DNA from: Bacteroidota bacterium
GTDB taxonomy: Bacteria; Bacteroidota; Bacteroidia; Chitinophagales; Chitinophagaceae
Assembly (NCBI GenBank): GCA_013288945.1
Contig: JABDAZ010000008.1
Span: 1 to 64,000 of the forward strand
Length of the DNA: 64,000 nucleotides
Direction: 5' to 3'
Shown: positions 1 to 9,025 of the stretch, one piece after another
How positions within the stretch are numbered: position 1 is the stretch's first letter
How the letters are laid out: the number at the start of each line of letters is the position of its first letter
Notes under the pieces: model-generated
Seen by the model: only the letters and a program-made list of their open reading frames with translations
Told to the model about the DNA's origin: nothing
Database searches by the model: none
Translations under genes and position numbers: made by a program

Positions 1-328
1 TTAAAAAAGAAATTATTTTTTTATTTTTTATAATAACTTCCTGCATAAACAAATTTTTAAGTAAGCGATTGAAGATACATATTATTTAATAGTTACGATT
101 AATCTTATTCATTTTTTTAAACTATTTTTTTTCTGTTTTTTTTATATCGTTTTTTATACTGCTTTACCATTATTTTATTGTATAAGATGGCTGCGAAAAA
201 AAAGGAATCATTAATAAAATACAAGTATAAAAAATAAATAAAATCAAATTTTTTACATGTACCTTAATTGCGTTTTATAGTATTTACATTTATTTTTTTA
301 AACGTTTTCAGGTTAACTATCTGGCACG
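1..328. other. AT-rich gap before the first gene
   Basis: No convincing gene is visible. The stretch is dominated by A and T runs. A 16-codon lysine-rich frame starts at 188, but nothing supports it. The region presumably holds the promoter of the FAD dehydrogenase that starts at 329; I could not place a good TAnnTTTG box. Confidence 0.5.
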
Positions 329-1912
329 ATGCAACAAACACTTCAATTAAAATTACATCCATCATCAATTGATGAAAACGCAATCCGGGCGCAGGTTGCA
401 CAGCTCATTAATAAAAGCGAAGAAGATATAACCGGCTACAATATCATTAAGCGATCAATCGATTCGCGGGGAAAACAAACCTGGATAATAATTACACTTA
501 CTGCATTTATTAATGAACCTTTTGTTGAAAGAACATTAACCCATTTTACTTTTAAAAATGTTGCCAACGCACAAAAAAAAGTTATTATTATTGGTGGCGG
601 GCCTGCAGGTTTATTTGCTGCATTAAAATTAATTGAAGAAGGAATAAAACCAATAATACTTGAACGCGGAAAAGATGTGCGCGCACGAAGGCGTGATTTG
701 GCAACGCTTAATAAAGAAGGAATTATTAATGCTGAAAGCAATTATTGTTTTGGTGAAGGTGGCGCGGGAACTTACAGCGATGGAAAATTATATACGCGAA
801 GTACAAAGCGCGGCGACATCAATCGCATATTAAATTTGTTTGTGCATTTTGGTGCAGAAGAAAATATTTTATTTGATGCGCATCCACACATTGGCACAAA
901 TAAATTACCACAAATAATTACTGCCATGCGCAAACTAATTTGTGATAGTGGTGGTGAATTTTTATTCGAAAAAAAAGTAGTTGATTTTACTATAAAAGAT
1001 GATATAATAAAAGGCGTAAAAACTGCTGATGAAAATATATTTGAAGCCGATGCAATCATTCTTGCAACCGGACATTCAGCTCGTGATATTTTTCATTTGT
1101 TGCACAACAAAAAAATATTAATAGAATCAAAACCATTTGCGCTTGGTGTGCGCATCGAACATCCGCAGCATATTATTGATTCGATACAATATCATATGCT
1201 TTCAAAAAATAGTATTAATGAACGGCCAGATTTTTTGCCGCCTGCATCGTATAGTTTGGTGGATCAAATAAATGGCAAAGGCGTTTTTTCTTTTTGCATG
1301 TGCCCCGGCGGAATTATTGCGCCAGCTTCAACCGATAATAATGAATTGGTGGTTAATGGATGGTCGCCTTCCAAAAGAAATAATCCATTTGCCAATTCAG
1401 GAATTGTAATTAGTGTTGATGAAAAAGATGTTCAATCTTATAATAAATATGGGCCGCTTGCCGGCTTACATTTTCAGCAATTTGTTGAACAAAAATCTTA
1501 CGAATATGGCGGCGGAAAATTTGTTGCGCCTGCGCAAAGAATGGTTGATTTTGTTGATAATAAAAAATCATCATCATTGCCGGTTTGTTCTTATTTACCA
1601 GGATTGAACTCCGTTTCTTTAAAAGAAATTTTACCGCAATTTATTAATGAAGGTCTGCGAAATGCATTCATCGCCTTTGGAAAAAAAATGAAAGGTTATT
1701 ATACAAATGATGCGGTGCTTGTTGCTACGGAATCGCGGACTTCATCGCCCGTGCGCATTCCAAGAAACAATGACAGTTTGCAACATCCGCAAATAAAAAA
1801 TTTATACCCGTGTGGCGAAGGCGCCGGCTACGCGGGTGGAATTGTAAGTGCAGCAATGGATGGAGAGCGCGTGGCGGCGAAGATTGCTGAGCAGTTGACA
1901 GATGACAGATGA
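329..1912 (+). CDS. FAD-dependent dehydrogenase of the COG2509 type
   Basis: This is a 527-residue flavoprotein, probably cytosolic; its substrate is not known for the family. An N-terminal domain of about 80 residues precedes the Rossmann FAD-binding motif GGGPAG at residues 89-94, followed by the family-typical ERG and a glycine-rich FGEGGAGTYSDGKL stretch. A C-terminal GEGAGYAGGI motif closes the FAD site. That order and the length fit COG2509 dehydrogenases. The start ATG at 329 fits the family N-terminus. Its stop codon (1910-1912) lies inside a tandem TGACAGA repeat, so the last residues (LTDDR) are encoded by the repeat and may not be ancestral. Confidence 0.85.
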   Translation: MQQTLQLKLHPSSIDENAIRAQVAQLINKSEEDITGYNIIKRSIDSRGKQTWIIITLTAFINEPFVERTLTHFTFKNVANAQKKVIIIGGGPAGLFAALKLIEEGIKPIILERGKDVRARRRDLATLNKEGIINAESNYCFGEGGAGTYSDGKLYTRSTKRGDINRILNLFVHFGAEENILFDAHPHIGTNKLPQIITAMRKLICDSGGEFLFEKKVVDFTIKDDIIKGVKTADENIFEADAIILATGHSARDIFHLLHNKKILIESKPFALGVRIEHPQHIIDSIQYHMLSKNSINERPDFLPPASYSLVDQINGKGVFSFCMCPGGIIAPASTDNNELVVNGWSPSKRNNPFANSGIVISVDEKDVQSYNKYGPLAGLHFQQFVEQKSYEYGGGKFVAPAQRMVDFVDNKKSSSLPVCSYLPGLNSVSLKEILPQFINEGLRNAFIAFGKKMKGYYTNDAVLVATESRTSSPVRIPRNNDSLQHPQIKNLYPCGEGAGYAGGIVSAAMDGERVAAKIAEQLTDDR

Positions 1913-2022
1913 CAGATGACGGTTTACAGTTTACAATCTGCTGTTGCGAGCTTACAATTCTAGAATTATTAATAAAATAAAAACTTTCTTTTTTCTGTCA
2001 TCCGCCAACTGGCAACCGTCAT
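1896..2022. repeat. Heptamer array, TGACAGA family, two inverted arms
   Basis: The left arm (1896-1937) reads as six 7-base units: TGACAGA three times, then TGACGGT, TTACAGT and TTACAAT. The right arm (1995-2022) carries the complementary words CTGTCAT, CCGCCAA, CTGGCAA and CCGTCAT. The arms could fold into a long imperfect hairpin between the FAD dehydrogenase and the ABC transporter. The array includes the stop codon of the upstream gene. Confidence 0.85.
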
Positions 2023-2060
2023 CTTTAAAGAATTATATTTGAAAAACAAATAACCTTAAC

Positions 2061-2993
2061 ATGAACTTGCTTGAAGTAAAAAACCTGCGCAAATATTTTG
2101 CTACGCAAAAAGCTGTTGATGATATCAGTTTTAATATTGAGAAAGGATCCATCTTCGGATTACTCGGCCCGAATGGCGCTGGCAAAACAACATTAATAAG
2201 AATGATAACCGGAATTTTTTATCCTGATGAAGGACAAATTATTTTGGATAGAAAAACTTTTGATCCCGTTAATGATGTTGGACAAATTGGCTACATGCCC
2301 GAAGAACGTGGCTTGTATAAGAAAATGAAAATTGGTGAACAAGCAGTTTATCTCGCACAGTTGAAAGGATTAAGTAAAGATGTTGCCACGCAAAAAGTAA
2401 AAGAATGGTTTGTAAAATTCGACATGCAAAGTTGGTGGAATAAAAAAATTGAAGACTTAAGTAAAGGCATGAGCCAGAAATTACAATTTGTAATTACAGT
2501 TTTGCACGAACCAAAATTAATAATATTGGATGAACCTTTCAGCGGGCTTGATCCTGTAAATGCCAATTTAATTAAAGATGAAATTTATGGATTGGCGCAA
2601 CGCGGAAGCACAATTATTTTTAGCACGCACAGAATGGAACAAGTGGAAGAAATTTGCGATCATATTGTTCTTGTAAATCTTGGAAAGAAAATTTTAGACG
2701 GAACGGTTCATAATATAAAACAGGAATTTAAAGAAAATAAATTCAGCATTCAATTAACTGAGTTGCCTGCAAACCTTGCCAGCAGTGCGTTTGACGTAGT
2801 TGATCAAAAAGCAAATAAATTGGTTGTAAAAATAAAAGATGGTTTTAAAAGCAATGATGTGTTGCAGCATTTTTTACAACAGCAGGTAAATATTGAAGGC
2901 TTTAATGAAATTCTTCCATCGCTCAATGATATTTTTATTATGGAAGTAGAAGGAACAAGGTCAAGAACACGAGCGTTTCAAACTGTTGCTTAA
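2061..2993 (+). CDS. ABC transporter ATP-binding protein, NatA-like
   Basis: This is the ATPase subunit of an ABC-2 exporter. Walker A is GPNGAGKTT (residues 36-44), the signature is LSKGMSQ (133-139), Walker B LIILDEP lies at 153-159, and the switch histidine is in STHRMEQ. The C-terminal 80 residues form the extension usual for NatA-type ATPases. The permease gene follows within 50 bases, so the two should be one operon and one complex. In Bacteroidota these pairs are often annotated as Na+ exporters, but the substrate cannot be read from the sequence. Confidence 0.9.
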   Translation: MNLLEVKNLRKYFATQKAVDDISFNIEKGSIFGLLGPNGAGKTTLIRMITGIFYPDEGQIILDRKTFDPVNDVGQIGYMPEERGLYKKMKIGEQAVYLAQLKGLSKDVATQKVKEWFVKFDMQSWWNKKIEDLSKGMSQKLQFVITVLHEPKLIILDEPFSGLDPVNANLIKDEIYGLAQRGSTIIFSTHRMEQVEEICDHIVLVNLGKKILDGTVHNIKQEFKENKFSIQLTELPANLASSAFDVVDQKANKLVVKIKDGFKSNDVLQHFLQQQVNIEGFNEILPSLNDIFIMEVEGTRSRTRAFQTVA

Positions 2994-3036
2994 AAAATAT
3001 TTTCTTTTAAAAAAATTTCTACCACAAATTTATTTT

Positions 3037-4365
3037 ATGAACAAAATCGGATTAATAATAAAGCGCGAATATTTAACGCGCGTGCGCAACAAAACATTTG
3101 TACTCACAACCATATTAATGCCGCTTTTAATTGTAGTATTAATAGCAGGCAGCGTTTATCTTTCAGTAAAAGGAAAAGAAGAATTAAAAATTGCAGTGGT
3201 TGATAATAATGGTTTCTTTAAAAACAATTTAAAAAACAGCGGCGATATTGATTTTAATTTTCCTGAAGGTGTTGATACTTCTAATTATTTGGATAAAGGT
3301 TATTCCGCTATTTTATTAATACCAAAATTTGAAGGCACAGAAAAAACGCAATACATTATTCGTTCTAAAAAAAGTATTGGGCTTGGAACGAAAGAATCTA
3401 TTGAAGGAAAAATTAATGATGCGATAGAAGATAATATGCTTCAACAAGCCGGCGTAAGAAGAAATGAGTTGGATTCTATTCATACAAAATCTCAGTTTGC
3501 AGAATTAAAATCATTATTGGAACACGGAAATAAAGCTGAAGAAAGCAACCAGGGATTGGCTTATGGAATTGGTTATGCAAGTGGTATTTTAATTTATATC
3601 ACTATGCTTATTTATGGAATGATGCTGCTGCGCGGCGTGATGGAAGAAAAAACAAACCGTATTGCAGAAGTAATTGTAAGTAGTGTAAAACCATTTGAAT
3701 TAATGATGGGAAAAATAATTGGTATTGGCGCAGTTGGCCTTACTCAATTTTTAATGTGGATAGTATTAATAATAATTTTAACCAGCGCAGCGCAAGCTTT
3801 TATTCCTCATGATATTTTGGAACAAGTGCGCACGATGCAACAAAATAATGGAGCAATGCCCGGCGGCGGAATGATGCAGGCAAGTGAATCAGCACAAAAA
3901 ATTTATAATTTTCAGCACACGATGAACACGGCAAACTGGCCATTAATAATTTGTTGTTTTATATTTTATTTTTTAGGCGGCTATTTATTTTATGCTGCAT
4001 TGTTTGCAGCAGTGGGAAGTGTTGTGGAAGATGTACAAAATTCTCAGAGTTTAAGTTTGCCTGTAACAATGCCGATAATTTTTTCGTTTTTAATAATGAG
4101 TATCGTGGTTTATAGCCCGGATACAAAGCTTGCAGTTTGGGCAAGTATTATTCCATTTAGTTCTCCCATTGTAATGATGGCGCGCATTGCATATGGCGTT
4201 CCGGGAACGGTTCCTTACTGGCAATTAATTGTAAGTATACTTTGTTTGATTGGAGGATTTTTATTTACCACATGGCTCGCAGGAAAAATTTATCGCACTG
4301 GTATATTAATGTATGGCAAAAAAGTTACTTGGAAAGAAATGATAAAGTGGGCGTTTCGTGGATAG
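3037..4365 (+). CDS. ABC-2 permease, NatB-like
   Basis: This is the membrane subunit paired with the ATPase just upstream. A first transmembrane segment follows the basic N-terminus (MNKIGLIIKREYLTRVRNK). A large extracytoplasmic domain comes next, then a C-terminal block of about five hydrophobic segments, the ABC-2 arrangement. The frame is open from a TTG at 2986, overlapping the end of the ATPase gene, but ATG 3037 gives the standard family N-terminus (MNKIxxIIKREY) and is preferred, giving 442 residues. An MPGGGMMQ-rich loop near residue 285 is low complexity. Confidence 0.88.
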   Translation: MNKIGLIIKREYLTRVRNKTFVLTTILMPLLIVVLIAGSVYLSVKGKEELKIAVVDNNGFFKNNLKNSGDIDFNFPEGVDTSNYLDKGYSAILLIPKFEGTEKTQYIIRSKKSIGLGTKESIEGKINDAIEDNMLQQAGVRRNELDSIHTKSQFAELKSLLEHGNKAEESNQGLAYGIGYASGILIYITMLIYGMMLLRGVMEEKTNRIAEVIVSSVKPFELMMGKIIGIGAVGLTQFLMWIVLIIILTSAAQAFIPHDILEQVRTMQQNNGAMPGGGMMQASESAQKIYNFQHTMNTANWPLIICCFIFYFLGGYLFYAALFAAVGSVVEDVQNSQSLSLPVTMPIIFSFLIMSIVVYSPDTKLAVWASIIPFSSPIVMMARIAYGVPGTVPYWQLIVSILCLIGGFLFTTWLAGKIYRTGILMYGKKVTWKEMIKWAFRG

Positions 4366-4371
4366 TTGCGT

Positions 4372-4563
4372 GAGATGCAGGTTTCGTGATGCGTGTTGCG
4401 TGATGCGGGATATGTGTTACGAGATACGTGATAAAAGTTTAGGATTGTAAAATCATGTATTATTAAAATAATGCATTGTAATGAATTTATTAATATCAAA
4501 TAACAAATCACGCATCCCTAAACTCGCATCTCGAATCCCGAAACTTGTATCCGAATCACAGTT
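4372..4563. repeat. Heptamer array, GTGATGC/GAGATAC family, two arms
   Basis: The left arm (4372-4434) is nine consecutive 7-mers, among them GAGATGC, GTGATGC, GTGTTGC, GGGATAT, GTGTTAC and GAGATAC. The right arm (4508-4563) is built of complementary words such as ATCACGC, ATCTCGA and ATCCCGA. It fills the gap between natB and the M28 peptidase. The same word family is used again at 25398-25549. Confidence 0.87.
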
Positions 4564-4593
4564 TCTATAATTTTCATTCCTCAATTTCCAATC

Positions 4594-5943
4594 ATGAAGA
4601 AAATATTTTTATTCTTATTAATAATTTATTCTGTTATTAATAGCAACGCACAAACAATTATTCAGAAAGATCCTGCGATTGAAAAAATGGTGAGTGAAGT
4701 GAATGCTGATAGTCTGAAATCTTATATTGATCATCTCGTAAGTTTTGGTACGCGAAGTACATTAAGCACAACATCTGATAATAAAAAAGGAATTGGCGCT
4801 GCGCGCGATTGGGTTGTTTCGAAATTTGAGGAATTCGCAAAAAACAGCAATGGCCGCATGACGGTTGAATTGGATAAATGGATTTTACCTGCCGATGGAA
4901 AACGTGTTGATGTAAATGCCGACATGGGAAATGCAATGGCGATTCTTCATGGAACAGATACATCTGATAAACGAATTTTTATTATCAGCGGGCACATGGA
5001 TAGCCGCGTTACCAATGTGATGAACAGAACCGATGATGCGCCCGGCGCAAATGATGATGGCAGCGGAACCAGCGCCGTTATTGAATGTGCGCGGATAATG
5101 AGTGCATATCAATTTCCTGCAACAATTATTTTTGTAACTGTTTGCGGCGAAGAACAAGGTTTGTTAGGAAGCGATCATTTAGCGGAACGCGCAAAACAAA
5201 ATAACTGGAATGTGGAAGCGATGCTGAATAATGATATTATGGGAAGCAATAACAGCAACGAAACAAATATTATTGACAATACAAAAATCCGCGTGTTTAG
5301 TGAAGGTTTGCCTGTTGTTGATTTAGAAAAAAAGGCTGCAACAATCCGCCAGTATGGATTGGAGAATGATGGAGCATCGAGACAATTGGCGCGTTATGCA
5401 AAAGAAATTGGTGAACGTTATGTGGCCAATTTAGAAATTGTAATGGTTTACAGAAACGATCGTTTTTTGCGCGGCGGAGATCATAGCCCGTTTGTGCAAC
5501 GTGGGTTTACTGCGGTTCGCTTTACAGAGATGAATGAAAATTATGATCACCAGCACCAAGACTTGCGTACAGAAAAAAATATCAAATACGGCGATCTTCC
5601 GGAGTTTATGGATTTTGAATATTTAAGAAAAAACACAGCGATGAATTTGAGCAATCTCGCCAATCTCGCAAAGTCTCCGTCTGTTCCCCAAGAAGTAAAA
5701 ATTGATGTAAAAAATTTAACCAACTCCACTTTTTTAGTTTGGAAAGAACCAAAAAATGGCAAGCCAAAAGGTTATTATATATTAATGCGCGAAACAACTG
5801 CAGCGCAATGGCAGAAAAAATTTTTTACTGATAAATTGGAAATGCGTTTGCCTTATTCAAAAGATAATTATTTCTTCGCTGTGCAATCTGTTAGCAATAA
5901 TGTCAATGAAAGTTTGCCGGTTGTTCCTTCAATTGGAAGATAG
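4594..5943 (+). CDS. Secreted M28-family zinc metallopeptidase
   Basis: This is probably a periplasmic or secreted aminopeptidase. The signal peptide spans residues 1-19 (cleavage after NAQ). The M28 metal ligands can be followed in order: H134 in GHMDSR, the bridging Asp in GANDDGSG (154-155), the catalytic pair E186/E187 in CGEEQG, D214 in NNDIMG and H297 in GGDHSPF. Residues from about 365 to the end resemble a fibronectin type III-like beta domain (WKEPKNGKPKGYYILMRE). The length of 449 residues fits. It stands alone between heptamer arrays. The natural substrate is unknown. Confidence 0.9.
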   Translation: MKKIFLFLLIIYSVINSNAQTIIQKDPAIEKMVSEVNADSLKSYIDHLVSFGTRSTLSTTSDNKKGIGAARDWVVSKFEEFAKNSNGRMTVELDKWILPADGKRVDVNADMGNAMAILHGTDTSDKRIFIISGHMDSRVTNVMNRTDDAPGANDDGSGTSAVIECARIMSAYQFPATIIFVTVCGEEQGLLGSDHLAERAKQNNWNVEAMLNNDIMGSNNSNETNIIDNTKIRVFSEGLPVVDLEKKAATIRQYGLENDGASRQLARYAKEIGERYVANLEIVMVYRNDRFLRGGDHSPFVQRGFTAVRFTEMNENYDHQHQDLRTEKNIKYGDLPEFMDFEYLRKNTAMNLSNLANLAKSPSVPQEVKIDVKNLTNSTFLVWKEPKNGKPKGYYILMRETTAAQWQKKFFTDKLEMRLPYSKDNYFFAVQSVSNNVNESLPVVPSIGR

Positions 5944-5946
5944 AAA

Positions 5947-6039
5947 ACGATGGCCGAAGATCGTTGGCTGTTCATCGGATCTAACTTTGTTAATATAATT
6001 TTTTCGACTATCAACCATCGATCATCAGTCAACGATTCA
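5947..6039. repeat. Heptamer array around GATCGATGG-type words
   Basis: The right arm (6005-6039) splits into CGACTAT, CAACCAT, CGATCAT, CAGTCAA and CGATTCA. The left arm (5947-5981) has complementary words such as ACGATGG and TCGTTGG. It begins immediately after the M28 stop codon. Confidence 0.7.
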
Positions 6040-6151
6040 TTCTTTTAAAAAAATTTTTGAAAAATTTTTTCACCGACATGCAACATTTTATGAGCGGTTG
6101 TTACTTTATACGAACGCTATCGTATATTTATTAACTTCTAAAAATAATTGT

Positions 6152-7024
6152 ATGCCTTCAACATTTCAATTCAAACATTTGCTGTTTATTATTGTGCCTG
6201 TAACCCTTGCTGCCACAGCATTATCATGGAACGGTACAAAAAAATATTATCAAAATAAAATTCAAAATACAACAGATACCATTCCTTCAAAACATAAAGA
6301 CAAAAGCCATTTTAAAACCAGTATGGATGAAAAAGATTTGGACAAAGCCATAAAGGATTTAGACAAAGCCGAAGAAAAATTGAACGGAAAAATGGAAGAC
6401 ATCAATTGGGAAAAAATTGACGCAGATATCGAAAAGGCTATGAAAAATTTAGATGTTGAAATGCAACACCATGATTTGGATATGGAAAAAATGGATAAGG
6501 ATTTGGAAAAATCTATGAAGGATGTTGATGTTGATAAAATTGAAAAAGAAACAAAAGATGCCGTTAAGCATGCGATGGATAATATTGATTTTAAAAAAAT
6601 AAATGAAGAAGTAAAAAAAGCATTGGACAATGTAAAAGAAGAAATCAACAGCCCGGAATTTAAAAAAAGTATTAATGATGCAAAAAATATTGAAAAAGAT
6701 GTGATAAGAGAATCGCTTGAAAAAGCACGTGAAGAAATAAAAAACAATAAGGTTGATATTAAAGACGAAATGCACAAAGCAAAAGATGAAATAAAAAAAG
6801 AAAAAGAAACGTTGAAGGGTTATCGTGAAATGCTCAACGGCATGGAAAATGAAGGATTAATAAACACAAAAGAAGATTACAATATCGAATATAAAAATGG
6901 CGAATTGTTTATTAATGATAAAAAGCAAACGCAGGAAATAACAGACAAGTATAAAAATTATTTTAAGAAAGGCGATACAAAAATTATTAAAGAAAGTGGG
7001 GAGTTAGAAATCAGCAATGATTAA
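6152..7024 (+). CDS. Single-pass membrane protein with a long charged coiled coil
   Basis: No family was recognised with confidence. One transmembrane segment lies near the N-terminus (about residues 7-25), followed by about 220 residues of acidic and lysine-rich heptad-like helix with a repeated theme (KDLDKA, WEKIDADIEKAM, KMDKDLEKSM, VDKIEKETK). A short conserved-looking tail follows (YNIEYKNGELFINDKKQT). Similar helical repeats occur in C-terminal parts of Bacteroidota M56/BlaR1-like sensors (from memory), but the protease domain is absent here. The open frame begins upstream at a TTG (6098); ATG 6152 is preferred because it sits directly before the membrane segment. Length 290 residues. 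Confidence 0.6.
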   Translation: MPSTFQFKHLLFIIVPVTLAATALSWNGTKKYYQNKIQNTTDTIPSKHKDKSHFKTSMDEKDLDKAIKDLDKAEEKLNGKMEDINWEKIDADIEKAMKNLDVEMQHHDLDMEKMDKDLEKSMKDVDVDKIEKETKDAVKHAMDNIDFKKINEEVKKALDNVKEEINSPEFKKSINDAKNIEKDVIRESLEKAREEIKNNKVDIKDEMHKAKDEIKKEKETLKGYREMLNGMENEGLINTKEDYNIEYKNGELFINDKKQTQEITDKYKNYFKKGDTKIIKESGELEISND

Positions 7025-7045
7025 CTTCTTCTCATGTGTAGTATA

Positions 7046-7077
7046 AAACGGGGCTGTTCTCAGCTCCGTTTCTTTTT
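7046..7077 (+). terminator. Intrinsic terminator
   Basis: The stem AAACGGGGCTG (7046-7056) pairs with CAGCTCCGTTT (7061-7071) across a TTCT loop, with one G-T pair, and is followed by a T-rich tail. It ends the coiled-coil gene, before a convergent gene. Confidence 0.85.
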
Positions 7078-7143
7078 AGTTCAGTTTGTGGTTTTTAATA
7101 GAAAATTTTTTGCTGAAACTGCAAACTATTTTCTTTATAGTTA

Positions 7144-8928
7144 TTAATAAGTCCTCTTTACATTAAAAGAACCATGAAGCGTAAGTTGGGTCCCACTGTT
7201 ATTTAAGGAATCATACACAAGCGATGAAAAAGTTCCCGTAATATATCCTCCAACTGGATTAAAGTTGGTTAAGATTACAGTTGATGTGTTATAATTCCAA
7301 TATCGTGGAATCCAGTCAATTCCCGATGCATTAATATTTGTAAGTAATGTTGTATCTGAAAATCCAAAAGAAATTGAAGGAAACCGATCTGTATTTGATT
7401 GATACGCTGCAATTATAAAAAAAGATTTTTGTACTTGGCTAAAGCCAGCGCTAATTGAATCGGGTGGAAAATCAAACTCATAATTCATATTATTAACGGT
7501 ATATTTTATATACTGATTAGATAATGTACATGAAGTCAATTGCAATGAAGTGATGTTTGTGCTTGTAATATTATTAATAGATAAAGTATCAATTAGGTTT
7601 GTTGATAAATCTGTTGCCGTAATTTGTGCAATTGCGGAAGTAGAATAACAACGGTTAACTGTTATTGAAAAAGTTCCGTTTGTTAGAGTTGCATCCGTAA
7701 AAAAGCCATCTAATAAAATACTTACGGTTCCATTAGTTATAGGTGCTCCCGAGCAATTAACAACAGTTCCAGAAAATATTACAGAAGTAGATTGTGCATC
7801 TGCATTAATTGTTCCTAAATCAATATCAGCACCTGTTGTAGTAAAATTTTTTGTATAAATTAAACCACCGCAACGGTTGTAAACCAACAATTGCAAATTT
7901 TTATCGGCAGGTATAAGCCCGTATACATTGCCGGTTGAATTTGTATATCCATCTCCATATAAAAGCGTACTATCACCAACATTTTTAATTACAACATGAA
8001 TTGCAGGTAGAGGGCTGTTGGTTTTATCTTCTATTAAAGCTTTAAAATTTACAATAGGAAAAGGGTGATCACAATTCCAAAAAGAAAAATGCGAAACTGT
8101 TCCTACGTAATTATTTCCCTGCAAAGCTGCGCTACCCTGTTGACGCCATAATCCTTTAACTTCATCAAAATACCATAAAGGAATTGAGTCTTGCGCAGAA
8201 GGTAACAAATTAGATTGTATGGGGAACGTTAATGAAGCCGTTTTGCCACTTGCAATTTGCAATTTTTGCCCGCTCGCGCCAGTAAGTTCCACTACCATCA
8301 TTCCAAAAGACTGCAAAGCTTTTAATGAACTATCTGTTGCAATGCCGGTTAATTGCCCCGGCATAATGCTTCCAAAATTGTTCATTGAGGGATTAAGAAA
8401 ATAAGCCGACACGGTAACAAGGCCTGTATATACTGCACTTGTGGCTGAGTCAACAATAGAATTTGCTGAAAAATTAATACTTCCTCCGTTGCTAATAGTT
8501 ACGCTACCGCCAGATGAAGCAGTAAATTGTCCGGATTGATTTTTAGTGATTAATGCTATTTGAATATAATTAGATGAACCTGCAACAAGTTGAATGGTTT
8601 TTGAACCATTAAAATAACCAGCAGCACTTGCTTTCACATAAGCTGCATTTTTATCAAATTGTGTATTGGTAAAAATAAATTGCCCATTAATATCTGTTGT
8701 TGTTGAATTAAAAGCGCTGCTCACAACTACATTCGCCAAGGGCTTTTGATTCATATCTACAACACGGCCGCTTATCGAAGCATTTACATAAGCTACCACT
8801 GGCGATTGAGGTTGAGTTGGCGTTGTTGGAGTTTGCTGGTTGGAATTTTTTTTACAACTGAATATAAAAATAAAGCAAATAAAAAATATAATACAAAGCG
8901 GTTGTAGGATTAAAAATCTTAATTTCAT
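7144..8928 (-). CDS. Large lipoprotein with carboxypeptidase-regulatory-like and beta domains
   Basis: A 594-residue surface or periplasmic lipoprotein. The signal peptide ends in a lipobox with the acceptor Cys at residue 25 (FIFSCKK), then a Thr/Pro/Gln linker. Residues 50-125 form a CarboxypepD_reg-like beta-sandwich (SISGRVVDMNQKPLANVVV, DINGQFIF). A central region with WYFDEVKGLWRQQG and HFSFWNCD resembles extracellular domains common in Bacteroidota surface proteins. Another beta-sandwich (SGTVVNCSGAPITNGTVSI) lies further on. No catalytic motif is visible; a binding or structural role is a guess. It is convergent with the coiled-coil gene. Confidence 0.7.
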   Translation of the reverse strand: MKLRFLILQPLCIIFFICFIFIFSCKKNSNQQTPTTPTQPQSPVVAYVNASISGRVVDMNQKPLANVVVSSAFNSTTTDINGQFIFTNTQFDKNAAYVKASAAGYFNGSKTIQLVAGSSNYIQIALITKNQSGQFTASSGGSVTISNGGSINFSANSIVDSATSAVYTGLVTVSAYFLNPSMNNFGSIMPGQLTGIATDSSLKALQSFGMMVVELTGASGQKLQIASGKTASLTFPIQSNLLPSAQDSIPLWYFDEVKGLWRQQGSAALQGNNYVGTVSHFSFWNCDHPFPIVNFKALIEDKTNSPLPAIHVVIKNVGDSTLLYGDGYTNSTGNVYGLIPADKNLQLLVYNRCGGLIYTKNFTTTGADIDLGTINADAQSTSVIFSGTVVNCSGAPITNGTVSILLDGFFTDATLTNGTFSITVNRCYSTSAIAQITATDLSTNLIDTLSINNITSTNITSLQLTSCTLSNQYIKYTVNNMNYEFDFPPDSISAGFSQVQKSFFIIAAYQSNTDRFPSISFGFSDTTLLTNINASGIDWIPRYWNYNTSTVILTNFNPVGGYITGTFSSLVYDSLNNSGTQLTLHGSFNVKRTY

Positions 8929-9025
8929 ATAATAAGTCAGTTTTGAATAATATCAAATATAAAAAATATAACTAATAGTCACACTCCGAATAAATACTTA
9001 GATGTTCAAATTGTGTCAAGAATTA

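Noticed and set aside
188-238. 16-codon lysine-rich frame (MAAKKKESL...)
   Set aside because: Too short, no promoter or binding site, and Lys codons are expected by chance in A-rich DNA.
4372-4563. Heptamer arrays as CRISPR arrays
   Set aside because: Units are 7 bases without spacers of constant length and there are no cas genes.
6262-6777. Long antisense frames opposite the coiled-coil gene
   Set aside because: They are the complement of Lys/Asp/Glu-rich codons (giving Phe/Ser/Leu-rich shadows) and have no independent support.
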